Source: Lachnospiraceae bacterium
GTDB taxonomy: Bacteria > Bacillota > Clostridia > Lachnospirales > Lachnospiraceae
DNA length: 64,000 bases
Reading direction: 5' to 3'
Assembly (NCBI GenBank): GCA_009774145.1
Contig: VSND01000005.1
Span: forward strand, 1 to 64,000
Below, piece by piece: positions 58,266 to 64,000 of this stretch. The position numbers and the translations under genes were made by a program. Positions within the stretch are counted from its first letter, which is position 1. Each line of letters begins with the position of its first letter. The notes beneath the pieces are model-generated. The model was given only the letters and a program-made list of their open reading frames with translations. It had not been told where the DNA came from and did no database searches.

Positions 58266-59244
58266 CTGTTACACCCTCTTTCTGTCCCTTATCGTCCGGC
58301 GCTGGCTCTTCCCCCGGCTCCGTCCCTGCTGCCTGCTGCCCCGGCTGCGGCATCTGCTGTATGATGATCTGCTGCTTTTCCTCGCTTTTCCCCAGCTGGC
58401 TTACTTCCGTGTATTCTTTGCGTATGTAATACTTTTCGCCGTCCTCTACGTGCGGCATGTTCCATATATCCATTACGCCGTTACGGTTAAGCAGCGCCCG
58501 GTCAAAAAGCTGTGTGCTTACTTGCAGTTTTGTAGCATTGCTGGCATATTGCAGGCGGTTTGCGGAAAACGTGATCGCGTTCCCGTGTGCAAGCTCCCGC
58601 TGTGAAAATGCCATGTTTGACATGACAAGCGAAAGCTGGATTGCAAAAGGTTCTATTTTCCCCTCGTAATATGCGTTCCACGTTTCCTCGTCAAACTTAT
58701 TTTGCAGAATATCCATGTTTGTACCAAAATGCGTACATACATTATCCTGTATCTGCTGCATTTGCAGCGCGTTTGGTGTATCTAAAAGCACTATGTTTTT
58801 CTGTCCGCGCCAGAACTCCGAAAGATCAGCCACTTTCTTTGCAGCCCGTCCCTCTTTCTGCCCCACTATGCAAAAGTCGCACCCTCTGGGACAGCCTCTT
58901 GTAAGGAATCCGTAGGCTGTTTCTTTTACCTCTGGTATCTTCTCAAAATAAATAGAATAGTCTGGGTATATGTGTTCTATCTCTTCCGGCAGCTCTGCGC
59001 CTCCGTCCGGGTAACTGTACCCTGTACCGCCTCTTATGATCTCCTGCGCATTTACCGGGTGCTGGTAATCTGGCGTAAAGGTAAATACTTTGCTCATGTA
59101 TACCCGGTCTGGCGGGTTAAGCCATGCTGTAAGCGGGTTATGCCAGCCTACGCTATCGCCCCGGCTTTTGTGGTATGCCGATATTTTCATAAGCGGCAGA
59201 TTAGGGAACCTGTGACCGTCTACGTCTATCAGCTCTACCCTCAT
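58237..59244 (-). CDS. Chimera of radical SAM enzyme and portal protein
   Basis: 335 residues. Residues 1-155 are a phage radical SAM protein: GYGFLTRGCPRGCDFCIVGQKEG supplies the CxxxCxxC iron-sulfur motif. At LLDTPNALQMQQIQDNVCTHFGTNMDILQNKF the frame becomes the C-terminal half of an HK97 portal (YYEGKIEPFAIQLSLVMSNMAFSQREL). Residues of the SAM barrel beyond strand 4 and the portal N-terminus are missing, along with terminase genes that should lie between. In-frame join, probably non-functional in both roles. Confidence 0.82.
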   Translation of the reverse strand: MRVELIDVDGHRFPNLPLMKISAYHKSRGDSVGWHNPLTAWLNPPDRVYMSKVFTFTPDYQHPVNAQEIIRGGTGYSYPDGGAELPEEIEHIYPDYSIYFEKIPEVKETAYGFLTRGCPRGCDFCIVGQKEGRAAKKVADLSEFWRGQKNIVLLDTPNALQMQQIQDNVCTHFGTNMDILQNKFDEETWNAYYEGKIEPFAIQLSLVMSNMAFSQRELAHGNAITFSANRLQYASNATKLQVSTQLFDRALLNRNGVMDIWNMPHVEDGEKYYIRKEYTEVSQLGKSEEKQQIIIQQMPQPGQQAAGTEPGEEPAPDDKGQKEGVTDAGQAGQGV

Positions 59245-59264
59245 TTCCTGCTGTCCTCTTTTCT

Positions 59265-59420
59265 TTAGCGGCAGCTGTCGGTATGCCTGCTGCCGCTGCC
59301 GTGATATATTCCCTGCCTTGCCAAATCCCTTAAGCTCTCCCTCCGGGCGGCGCTCTCTGTCTCTTCACTGCTGCCGCTCTCCTGTTCTGGCGTATATTTA
59401 CCGTATGGGCGCTTTTTCAC
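59265..59420 (-). CDS. Possible small phage protein (51 aa)
   Basis: GTG start at 59420; KKRPYGKYTPEQESGSSEETESAARRESLRDLARQGIYHG... Hydrophilic, low-complexity. Coding status is uncertain. It could be a remnant. Confidence 0.3.
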   Translation of the reverse strand: MKKRPYGKYTPEQESGSSEETESAARRESLRDLARQGIYHGSGSRHTDSCR

Positions 59421-59558
59421 CTTAAAAAAGCTGCTTAAAAACCTGTTGACCGTCTACATACTCTCTAGCTGGTATGACCGCTGCTATTTTTCTACGGTAT
59501 ACAGATAACAGCTATTCGCCTGCTGCATCTGCCGCAGGCTCGCCATGCCTGCTACAAA

Positions 59559-59633
59559 TACGCCCTGCTGGAATCGAACCAGCGCCCCCGCTGTATGCCC
59601 GGCTGCGGTATTCTCCCACTGAATTAAGGGCGC
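59559..59633 (-). tRNA. tRNA-like sequence with enlarged anticodon arm
   Basis: Acceptor GCGCCCT pairs with AGGGCGT plus discriminator A, D arm TTCAGTGGGAGAA, T arm GCTGG-TTCGATT-CCAGC. The anticodon arm is 21 bases, CCGCAG-CCGGGCATA-CAGCGG, with an A-A mismatch and a 9-base loop, so no anticodon can be assigned. Could be a phage pseudo-tRNA or a tRNA mimic. Confidence 0.5.
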
Positions 59634-59652
59634 TTAATGGCGGCAGCGCCGC

Positions 59653-60474
59653 CTATTTATCAAATAGGCTTAATTGCCTAAACTCCTGTTGTATGTCCTC
59701 GTCTACGTCGTCTATATCCATACATTCATTGAAAACACTTTGCAGGCTCTTTGCCTTTTTCCATGTGTGCTGTATCTTCATTTCTGCCCGTACATACTCT
59801 GCCGCCATTTCCGGGTATCTCTTCATATTCTCCGCAGCGTGGCGCTCTGGCATGAACATACAAAACATGCAGCTGCATCTACCGACATATTCGTAGCACG
59901 GGTGCGGCTCTAACTTAAGCTCTCTGCCCTGCTCAAACATTTTGCCTTTCTCGTAATCTAAGCAAGGTCTATACCAATGGCACGTAAAATCTGCTACCCG
60001 CTTTGTCTTAAGCGTCGTGCTGTGATATTCCAGCTCTGGCAGCTTTGCCCGCCCCGTGCTTTCGTCCCTGCGCTCCCCAGATACAAATAAGCACTTTGCG
60101 CCTAACTGCTGCCTATGCTGTCTTATCCATTTATCAGTTACCGCCGTTTTCAGATAAGCCGTACACCATCTATTTTTCATATCTGGAAACTTAAGCCGCT
60201 CATTCAGCAGCAGCCCTAAAAATCCTCTGGTATCTGATAACAGAACGGGCTTAACTCCCATGAACGCCGCCACCTTGTAAAACAGCGCTACGTTTTCTGG
60301 GTACTCGCAGCCAGTATCACAATAAAGCAGATATATCTTTTCTTTAGGGAAGTTCTTAACCGCCCAGTAAAGCGCCCCCGTGCTGTCTATCCCGTTTGAG
60401 TAACTTACTATTACGCTGGTATACTCCAAATCACTTAATAGCCCCTCTGTCGGTACTACCTTTGTGCGTGCCAT
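59653..60474 (-). CDS. PAPS-reductase-like PP-loop protein of element B
   Basis: 273 residues. PP-loop variant near the N-terminus (VSYSNGIDSTGALYWAVKNF: SNGIDS in place of SGGKDS), then YCDTGCEYPENVALF, WCTAYLKTAVTDKW and GERRDES of the phage PAPS-reductase/DndC-like group. Cys pairs (CSCMFCMFMPERH) may bind a cluster. Often found with radical SAM genes in phages, perhaps for nucleotide or tRNA modification. Distinct from the type IV-B CysH at 30231-31019. Confidence 0.78.
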   Translation of the reverse strand: MARTKVVPTEGLLSDLEYTSVIVSYSNGIDSTGALYWAVKNFPKEKIYLLYCDTGCEYPENVALFYKVAAFMGVKPVLLSDTRGFLGLLLNERLKFPDMKNRWCTAYLKTAVTDKWIRQHRQQLGAKCLFVSGERRDESTGRAKLPELEYHSTTLKTKRVADFTCHWYRPCLDYEKGKMFEQGRELKLEPHPCYEYVGRCSCMFCMFMPERHAAENMKRYPEMAAEYVRAEMKIQHTWKKAKSLQSVFNECMDIDDVDEDIQQEFRQLSLFDK

Positions 60475-60495
60475 TGTGTTTATCTCTCTTTCGTT

Positions 60496-61116
60496 TCAAT
60501 CTGAATAGCCGTAACAGCTCTTATCTGTCGTACCGTCGCTATAGTAATTGTCTGCCCAGTCCATGCCGTCTGCGTGGTACTCGCTGCTGTATACGCCCAC
60601 TACCTTGCCAGCGTCAAACTCTTCCAGCCTTTTTGCTTTCACTTCCCTTGCCATGTTCGCCCAGAAACTATGCTCTCCCCAGTGCCTAACCTCTGCCTCT
60701 ATCTTTCTGTCATATACAGCCTCTAACTCTTCCCTTGTGTATGGCTCTCTCACTTTCTGGCGTTTCGGCTCTTCCTGCTCTCCCGTCAGATACTCCCCGA
60801 ACAAATCAAGCGCTTTTTCCCACTCTTCCTGCGTCCCTTTTGCCGCCTCTTCCAGTGCCGCTGCCTGCTCAACTACCTTAATAGCTGCTGCCTTTGCCTC
60901 TTCATATGCAGCCCTGCTTATTCGCCTGCGCACTAAGCCGCCCTCTCTGGCTACTTGGCTGGTAAAACTTCTTGACGTATCAAGAAAATAGCATCTGCCG
61001 TTATACTCGTCCTGCTCATAATCAACATTTTTATATCTGAAATCTGCGCTATACTTATTGCCGTCCTTTACTATCATTGTTTCTGTGCCGTGTGCCTGCA
61101 TCATTACTGCTGCCAT
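60496..61116 (-). CDS. Phage protein of unknown function
   Basis: 206 residues. Helical middle (ISRAAYEEAKAAAIKVVEQAAALEEAAKGTQEEWEKALDLFGEYL) with a C-terminus rich in Tyr and Asp (VGVYSSEYHADGMDWADNYYSDGTTDKSCYGYSD). Early gene of element B, followed by the PAPS-reductase-like gene. Not recognised. Confidence 0.55.
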   Translation of the reverse strand: MAAVMMQAHGTETMIVKDGNKYSADFRYKNVDYEQDEYNGRCYFLDTSRSFTSQVAREGGLVRRRISRAAYEEAKAAAIKVVEQAAALEEAAKGTQEEWEKALDLFGEYLTGEQEEPKRQKVREPYTREELEAVYDRKIEAEVRHWGEHSFWANMAREVKAKRLEEFDAGKVVGVYSSEYHADGMDWADNYYSDGTTDKSCYGYSD

Positions 61117-61149
61117 ACTGTTTACCTCTCTTTCGTTGCCCCTCTGGGT

Positions 61150-61341
61150 TTAAAGTGTCGCCTGCGCTACGTCTGCTGTATATGTGTGCTGGTCTGTGCC
61201 GCTGCGGTTAAGTTCCTTGTAAATCGTATCTCTATGCACTCCCAGCGCTCCTGCAATCATTACTACGCTGTCGCCAGCCTTAAGCATCTTTTCTATTGTC
61301 CGTCTGTCCTCATAGCGTAATCTTTTATACTTCCTTGCCAC
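61150..61341 (-). CDS. Free-standing IS30-type HTH protein
   Basis: 63 residues, MARKYKRLRYEDRRTIEKMLKAGDSVVMIAGALGVHRDTIYKELNRSGTDQHTYTADVAQATL. This is just the HTH_38 DNA-binding domain of IS30 transposases, ending at the place matching YSPDIAQ in the transposase at 48904-49965. It is the promoter-proximal gene of element B. A repressor that shares the DNA-binding domain with the transposase would parallel Mu c/A; inferred. Confidence 0.7.
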   Translation of the reverse strand: MARKYKRLRYEDRRTIEKMLKAGDSVVMIAGALGVHRDTIYKELNRSGTDQHTYTADVAQATL

Positions 61342-61378
61342 TTTCCCCGCTCCTTTCTGCTTAATGGTAAAAAAATAA

Positions 61379-61407
61379 GCGTGTCAGAGTTTCTACACTC
61401 TGCACGC
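61379..61407 (-). terminator. Hairpin with T-run, right end of element B
   Basis: On the minus strand GCGTGCAGAGT-GTAGAA-ACTCTGACACGC then TTATTTTTTT. It would stop leftward transcription before the HTH gene, so the real start of the operon must lie close to 61342-61378 or this is an attenuator. Confidence 0.65.
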
Positions 61408-61438
61408 TCTCTTTTTCTCTGCTATTTCAATAAAAAAA

Positions 61439-61476
61439 GAAATTCGGCAGAGGCTTAAAACCTCTTGTCGAATTTC
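61439..61476 (-). terminator. Second hairpin with T-run near element B boundary
   Basis: GAAATTCGGCAGAGG pairs with CCTCTTGTCGAATTTC; on the minus strand it is followed by TTTCTTTTTTTATT. A strong leftward terminator 14 bases inside the right direct repeat. Confidence 0.7.
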
Positions 61477-61489
61477 ATTCTAAAACTTA

Positions 61490-61506
61490 TCTTGAAATCC
61501 GCTCAC
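61490..61506. repeat. 17-bp direct repeat, right end of element B
   Basis: TCTTGAAATCCGCTCAC, identical to 48666-48682. Outside it host sequence resumes with a 178-base leader of the NERD gene. Confidence 0.75.
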
Positions 61507-61684
61507 ACCAATTATAGCTATGCTGTGGATTTTTTACATTTATTTTGCAATACTTGTAAATTCTGTCTACCTATTTGGCAAAAATAATGTTATGATAGAT
61601 AAAACAGCGGTTTTTATTCACAGAACCGCTTTACGGCCTTACATAAGTAACGGCCTTCACAGCAACAAAACGAAAAGGAACTAT

Positions 61685-62677
61685 ATGGATATCAACAAAT
61701 TATGCGAAGAAAGAGTCCTTCTGGCAGGAGAAGCAGAAAAGGAAAAAGAAACTCTTGCCTGCATCAATAAGGAGATCAAAAAAAGAAAAGATTACATCCG
61801 CTCTCTTCATCTGCTGGAAGAGAACCGGTACGACAATGCACAGGCGCGAAAACAGTATGCAGGCCTTCTGCACCTGCTGAAAAAATTTGAAGTCGATGTG
61901 GAAAATCTTCCGGAAGCATTTCAGAAGCAGACGCGCTCCGTCCAGGACGCCAGCCGGGGCCTGGAATTCGGGCAGAAAGGAGAAGACCGCGCCGCAGAAG
62001 CCATGGCGCTGCTTGGAAACAGAGTTCTGTGCCTGCAGAACCTGCGGCTGAAATATGACAATCTGGATATCGAACACGATCTGGTCATCATTGCACCCAC
62101 CGGCGTTTTCTCCGTAGAAGTGAAGAACAAGCGGCATAACGGCATCATATCAGAAAAGGGCATCTTAAAAAGCGGCAGCCATTCTGAAAATCTGATCGAA
62201 CAGATCCGCCGCCACACCAATTCATTAAGCCGCCATCTGGAGGAAATCTATAAAAAACAGCCCCAGATGAAGAAAAAGCTGAAGGTCTATCCCATCATCC
62301 TGTGGGCAAACGACCGCTCCAATGTCAAGGATCACTTCCGGGAAGTGCCGGTCTGCTATATCAACCGGCTGGAATATGAGATTTTCAAGACGGATAAATA
62401 TACGGCGCGCTTAAGCAGAAAAGAGATGGAGGATATCAGCTCCAGACTGAAAAAGAGAAAGCAGCAGAACCGCCTGTACCCTCTTTGTGTAGACAGGGAT
62501 TATCTGGAAGAATTGACAGAATACTGCCTGACCGGATTGAAACAGCAGATGGAGGATACAACGCGCCGCCTCCGGATTCACGAATATGACATACGGGTGC
62601 TGGATAAAAAGATACAGCAGAAAGAAAAAGGATTTTTTGCCAAAATCGGAGAGCTGTTCTCCAAAGATGCAATCTGA
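61685..62677 (+). CDS. NERD-domain nuclease-related protein
   Basis: 330 residues from ATG 61685 (AAAAGGAACTAT upstream). Coiled-coil N-terminus (EAEKEKETLACINKEIKKRKDYIRSLHLLEENRYDNAQAR), then a NERD core (QKGEDRAAEAMALLGNRVLCLQNLRLKYDNLDIEHDLVIIAPTGVFSVEVKNKRHNGIISEKG) with the conserved D...EVKN nuclease-like residues, and a second coiled coil. Host gene with unknown role. It ends in a strong terminator. Confidence 0.85.
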   Translation: MDINKLCEERVLLAGEAEKEKETLACINKEIKKRKDYIRSLHLLEENRYDNAQARKQYAGLLHLLKKFEVDVENLPEAFQKQTRSVQDASRGLEFGQKGEDRAAEAMALLGNRVLCLQNLRLKYDNLDIEHDLVIIAPTGVFSVEVKNKRHNGIISEKGILKSGSHSENLIEQIRRHTNSLSRHLEEIYKKQPQMKKKLKVYPIILWANDRSNVKDHFREVPVCYINRLEYEIFKTDKYTARLSRKEMEDISSRLKKRKQQNRLYPLCVDRDYLEELTEYCLTGLKQQMEDTTRRLRIHEYDIRVLDKKIQQKEKGFFAKIGELFSKDAI

Positions 62678-62680
62678 ACA

Positions 62681-62718
62681 AAACAGGGGAAGAGACACAA
62701 ATCTCTTCCCCTGTTTTT
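62681..62718 (+). terminator. Terminator of the NERD gene
   Basis: AAACAGGGGAAGAGA-CACAAA-TCTCTTCCCCTGTTT followed by TTC, a 15-bp perfect stem. Confidence 0.92.
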
Positions 62719-62843
62719 CTGTCAGCTCTCCCGGAAATCATAAATATCCTTTTCCGCTGCAAATGCTGTATATTTTTTCACCTTAATTCACATCCTTTTC
62801 AATATCTTCGGTTCTTTTAAATATGCAGATAATCTTTATGCAC

Positions 62844-63053
62844 TTAACTGCTCCATGATTTCAGATATTTTTTACAATCCTGAAAATAAGCTGACGGATC
62901 CACGTCCACATCTGCGGAAGACTTTGCATACTCATACCGGTTTTTATAATGATACAGTTCATGACGAAAAATCATCCGGAGTTCTTCTTCCTCATACGAT
63001 TTCATGCCAAGATACAGCCTGGTGCAGAAGAATCCTCCGATAACAGGCGTCAT
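62844..63053 (-). pseudogene. Peptidase M56 (BlaR1-like) fragment
   Basis: 69 residues: PVIGGFFCTRLYLGMKSYEEEELRMIFRHELYHYKNRYEYAK. The HELYH zinc site is retained but the membrane helices and sensor domain are not present. Truncated at both ends; flanks hold nothing recognisable. A remnant of a BlaR1/MecR1-type gene. Confidence 0.75.
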
Positions 63054-63166
63054 CTGTTTTTCCAGGTTCTGTCACCTCTTTTTCATGTAATTTTTCAATA
63101 TGCCTTTATTTTTTTCAGTATTTATTCACTTTCTCGCTATCACGCATAGCAGGAGGGAGGTCCGGT

Positions 63167-63721
63167 TCACGTCCGGTTTCTGACTGCTCCGGCACCAGTT
63201 GCCGGAACGAACAGATTTTTCATATCCACACCTTCCATCTCAAGCAGCCTGACTTTTCTGTCCAGTCCCCCGGCGTACCCGGTCAGGCTGCCGTCTGCGC
63301 CGACCACCCGGTGGCAGGGAATGATGATGGAGATCGGATTATGACTTACCGCACCGCCCACGGCCTGCGCCGACATCCGTTCAAGCCCCCGGTCCGCTGC
63401 AATCCTCCGCGACAGTTCGCCATAAGTAGTAACCTCCCCGCAGGGAATCCCGCAGAGAAGTTTCCAGACGGCCCTTTGAAACTCACTTCCCTCAGGAGCG
63501 AGCTTCAGTTCCCGGATGAGCGGCTTTTCTCCCCTGAAGTAACGGTCCAGCCACTCCTTTGTCTGATTCAGGATCCGGGAATCCGCATGTTCCTTTATCT
63601 CCTTCTGCCGGAAATCCGGAAAATATTTCTGTCCCGCAATCCAGAGTCCAACAAGCGCTTCGTTCTTCTGTGCAAGTACAAGCTCCCCTATTGGGGATTC
63701 ATATCGCATGGTATCCAGCAT
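63167..63721 (-). CDS. ogt: Methylated-DNA-protein cysteine methyltransferase
   Basis: 184 residues from ATG 63721 with GGGAGAGA upstream. FQRAVWKLLCGIPCGEVTTYGELSRRIA, GGAVSHNPISIIIPCHRVVGADGSLTGYAGGLDRKVRLLEMEG: acceptor Cys in PCHRV and the HTH region are present. Removes alkyl groups from O6-guanine. Host repair gene; convergent with the M56 remnant's downstream side. Confidence 0.93.
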   Translation of the reverse strand: MLDTMRYESPIGELVLAQKNEALVGLWIAGQKYFPDFRQKEIKEHADSRILNQTKEWLDRYFRGEKPLIRELKLAPEGSEFQRAVWKLLCGIPCGEVTTYGELSRRIAADRGLERMSAQAVGGAVSHNPISIIIPCHRVVGADGSLTGYAGGLDRKVRLLEMEGVDMKNLFVPATGAGAVRNRT

Positions 63722-63784
63722 GTTCTCTCTCCCTTTTGAATTTTTTGCCGTCATCGGATGTCCGTTGGTCCCGGCTGTCGGCTT

Positions 63785-64000
63785 TCAGACCGTCCGCTTT
63801 GCAGCCGGAGGATATTTGCCCAGATACTGCACTGCGATCCGGTCCTCGGGAGCCGGATCAAAGAGATACAGAACGATCACGAAGAAATATTCCAGCGGCT
63901 TCATCAGAAGATAAACCAGATCCGCCGTCCAGCGGCTTCTTATATGTCTGGCAACGGGATAGCCGCAGCGGTCATAAAAACCCCGAAGCCTTCGGTGCAC
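63785..64000 (-). CDS. Conserved protein of unknown function, partial
   Basis: C-terminal 72 residues; the gene begins beyond the right edge. HRRLRGFYDRCGYPVARHIRSRWTADLVYLLMKPLEYFFVIVLYLFDPAPEDRIAVQYLGKYPP. One hydrophobic helix (LVYLLMKPLEYFFVIVLYLF). No family assigned with confidence. Divergence from neighbours is not evident; on the same strand as ogt. Confidence 0.6.
   Translation of the reverse strand: MHRRLRGFYDRCGYPVARHIRSRWTADLVYLLMKPLEYFFVIVLYLFDPAPEDRIAVQYLGKYPPAAKRTV

Larger units (their letters stand above)
48666..61506. mobile_element. Element B, decayed prophage with IS30-type genes
   Basis: 12.84 kb bounded by a perfect 17-bp direct repeat (48666-48682 and 61490-61506). All genes are on the minus strand. 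Structural genes are reduced to tail/lysin genes, a prohead protease and truncated portal, capsid and tape-measure pieces; no terminase, major tail or integrase gene. It carries an IS30-family transposase, two small HTH proteins and a PAPS-reductase-like gene. Confidence 0.8.

Overview
The window comes from a Firmicute of class Clostridia, most likely family Lachnospiraceae. The host genes support this: a Tad/Flp pilus operon with a DUF5702-like component, a BofA homologue divergent from a DUF2508 (YaaL-like) gene, KtrAB-type potassium uptake, and Gram-positive promoters and Shine-Dalgarno sites throughout. Three host blocks (1-4701, 43508-48570, 61507-64000) are separated by two integrated elements.

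Element A (4690-43519, 38.8 kb) is an apparently complete temperate siphophage inserted inside the host pilus ATPase gene tadA/cpaF. A 12-bp core, GTCGGACGCATG, is present at both ends. Joining the two tadA halves at the core restores one uninterrupted 419-codon frame. A large serine recombinase lies next to the right end. From right to left on the minus strand the phage reads: early small genes, TubRZ-type partition genes, a replication initiator, an adenine methyltransferase, a five-gene type IV-B-like CRISPR effector operon (csf1-cas11-csf2-csf3-cysH) with no array, regulators, terminase, portal, protease, capsid, head-tail connectors, a gpG/gpGT frameshift pair, tape measure, tail tip, a tail fibre with an inverted alternative C-terminal cassette, holin and GH25 lysin. 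At the left end is a plus-strand operon of small unknown proteins. It ends in small HTH proteins and is driven by two near-identical promoters, at least one with a perfect palindrome between -35 and -10, the layout typical of anti-CRISPR/Aca operons. A CI-like repressor and two mirrored promoters at about 40.75 kb form the lysis-lysogeny switch.

Element B (48666-61506, 12.8 kb) is a decayed second prophage bounded by a perfect 17-bp direct repeat. It keeps tail, lysin, protease and pieces of portal, capsid and tape-measure genes. Large internal deletions have made chimeras: radical SAM with portal, and tail fibre with amidase. It carries an IS30-family DDE transposase at one end and a free-standing IS30-type HTH protein at the other, so it may descend from a transposable phage. 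It also holds a PAPS-reductase-like gene and a tRNA-like sequence.

Plausible interactions: excision of A would restore the Tad pilus ATPase. TubRZ suggests A can persist as a partitioned plasmid. The type IV module and the left-end small-gene operon look like accessory inter-element competition functions. The tail-fibre cassette could switch host range. These functional links are inferred from gene content and layout; only the sequence structure is observed.
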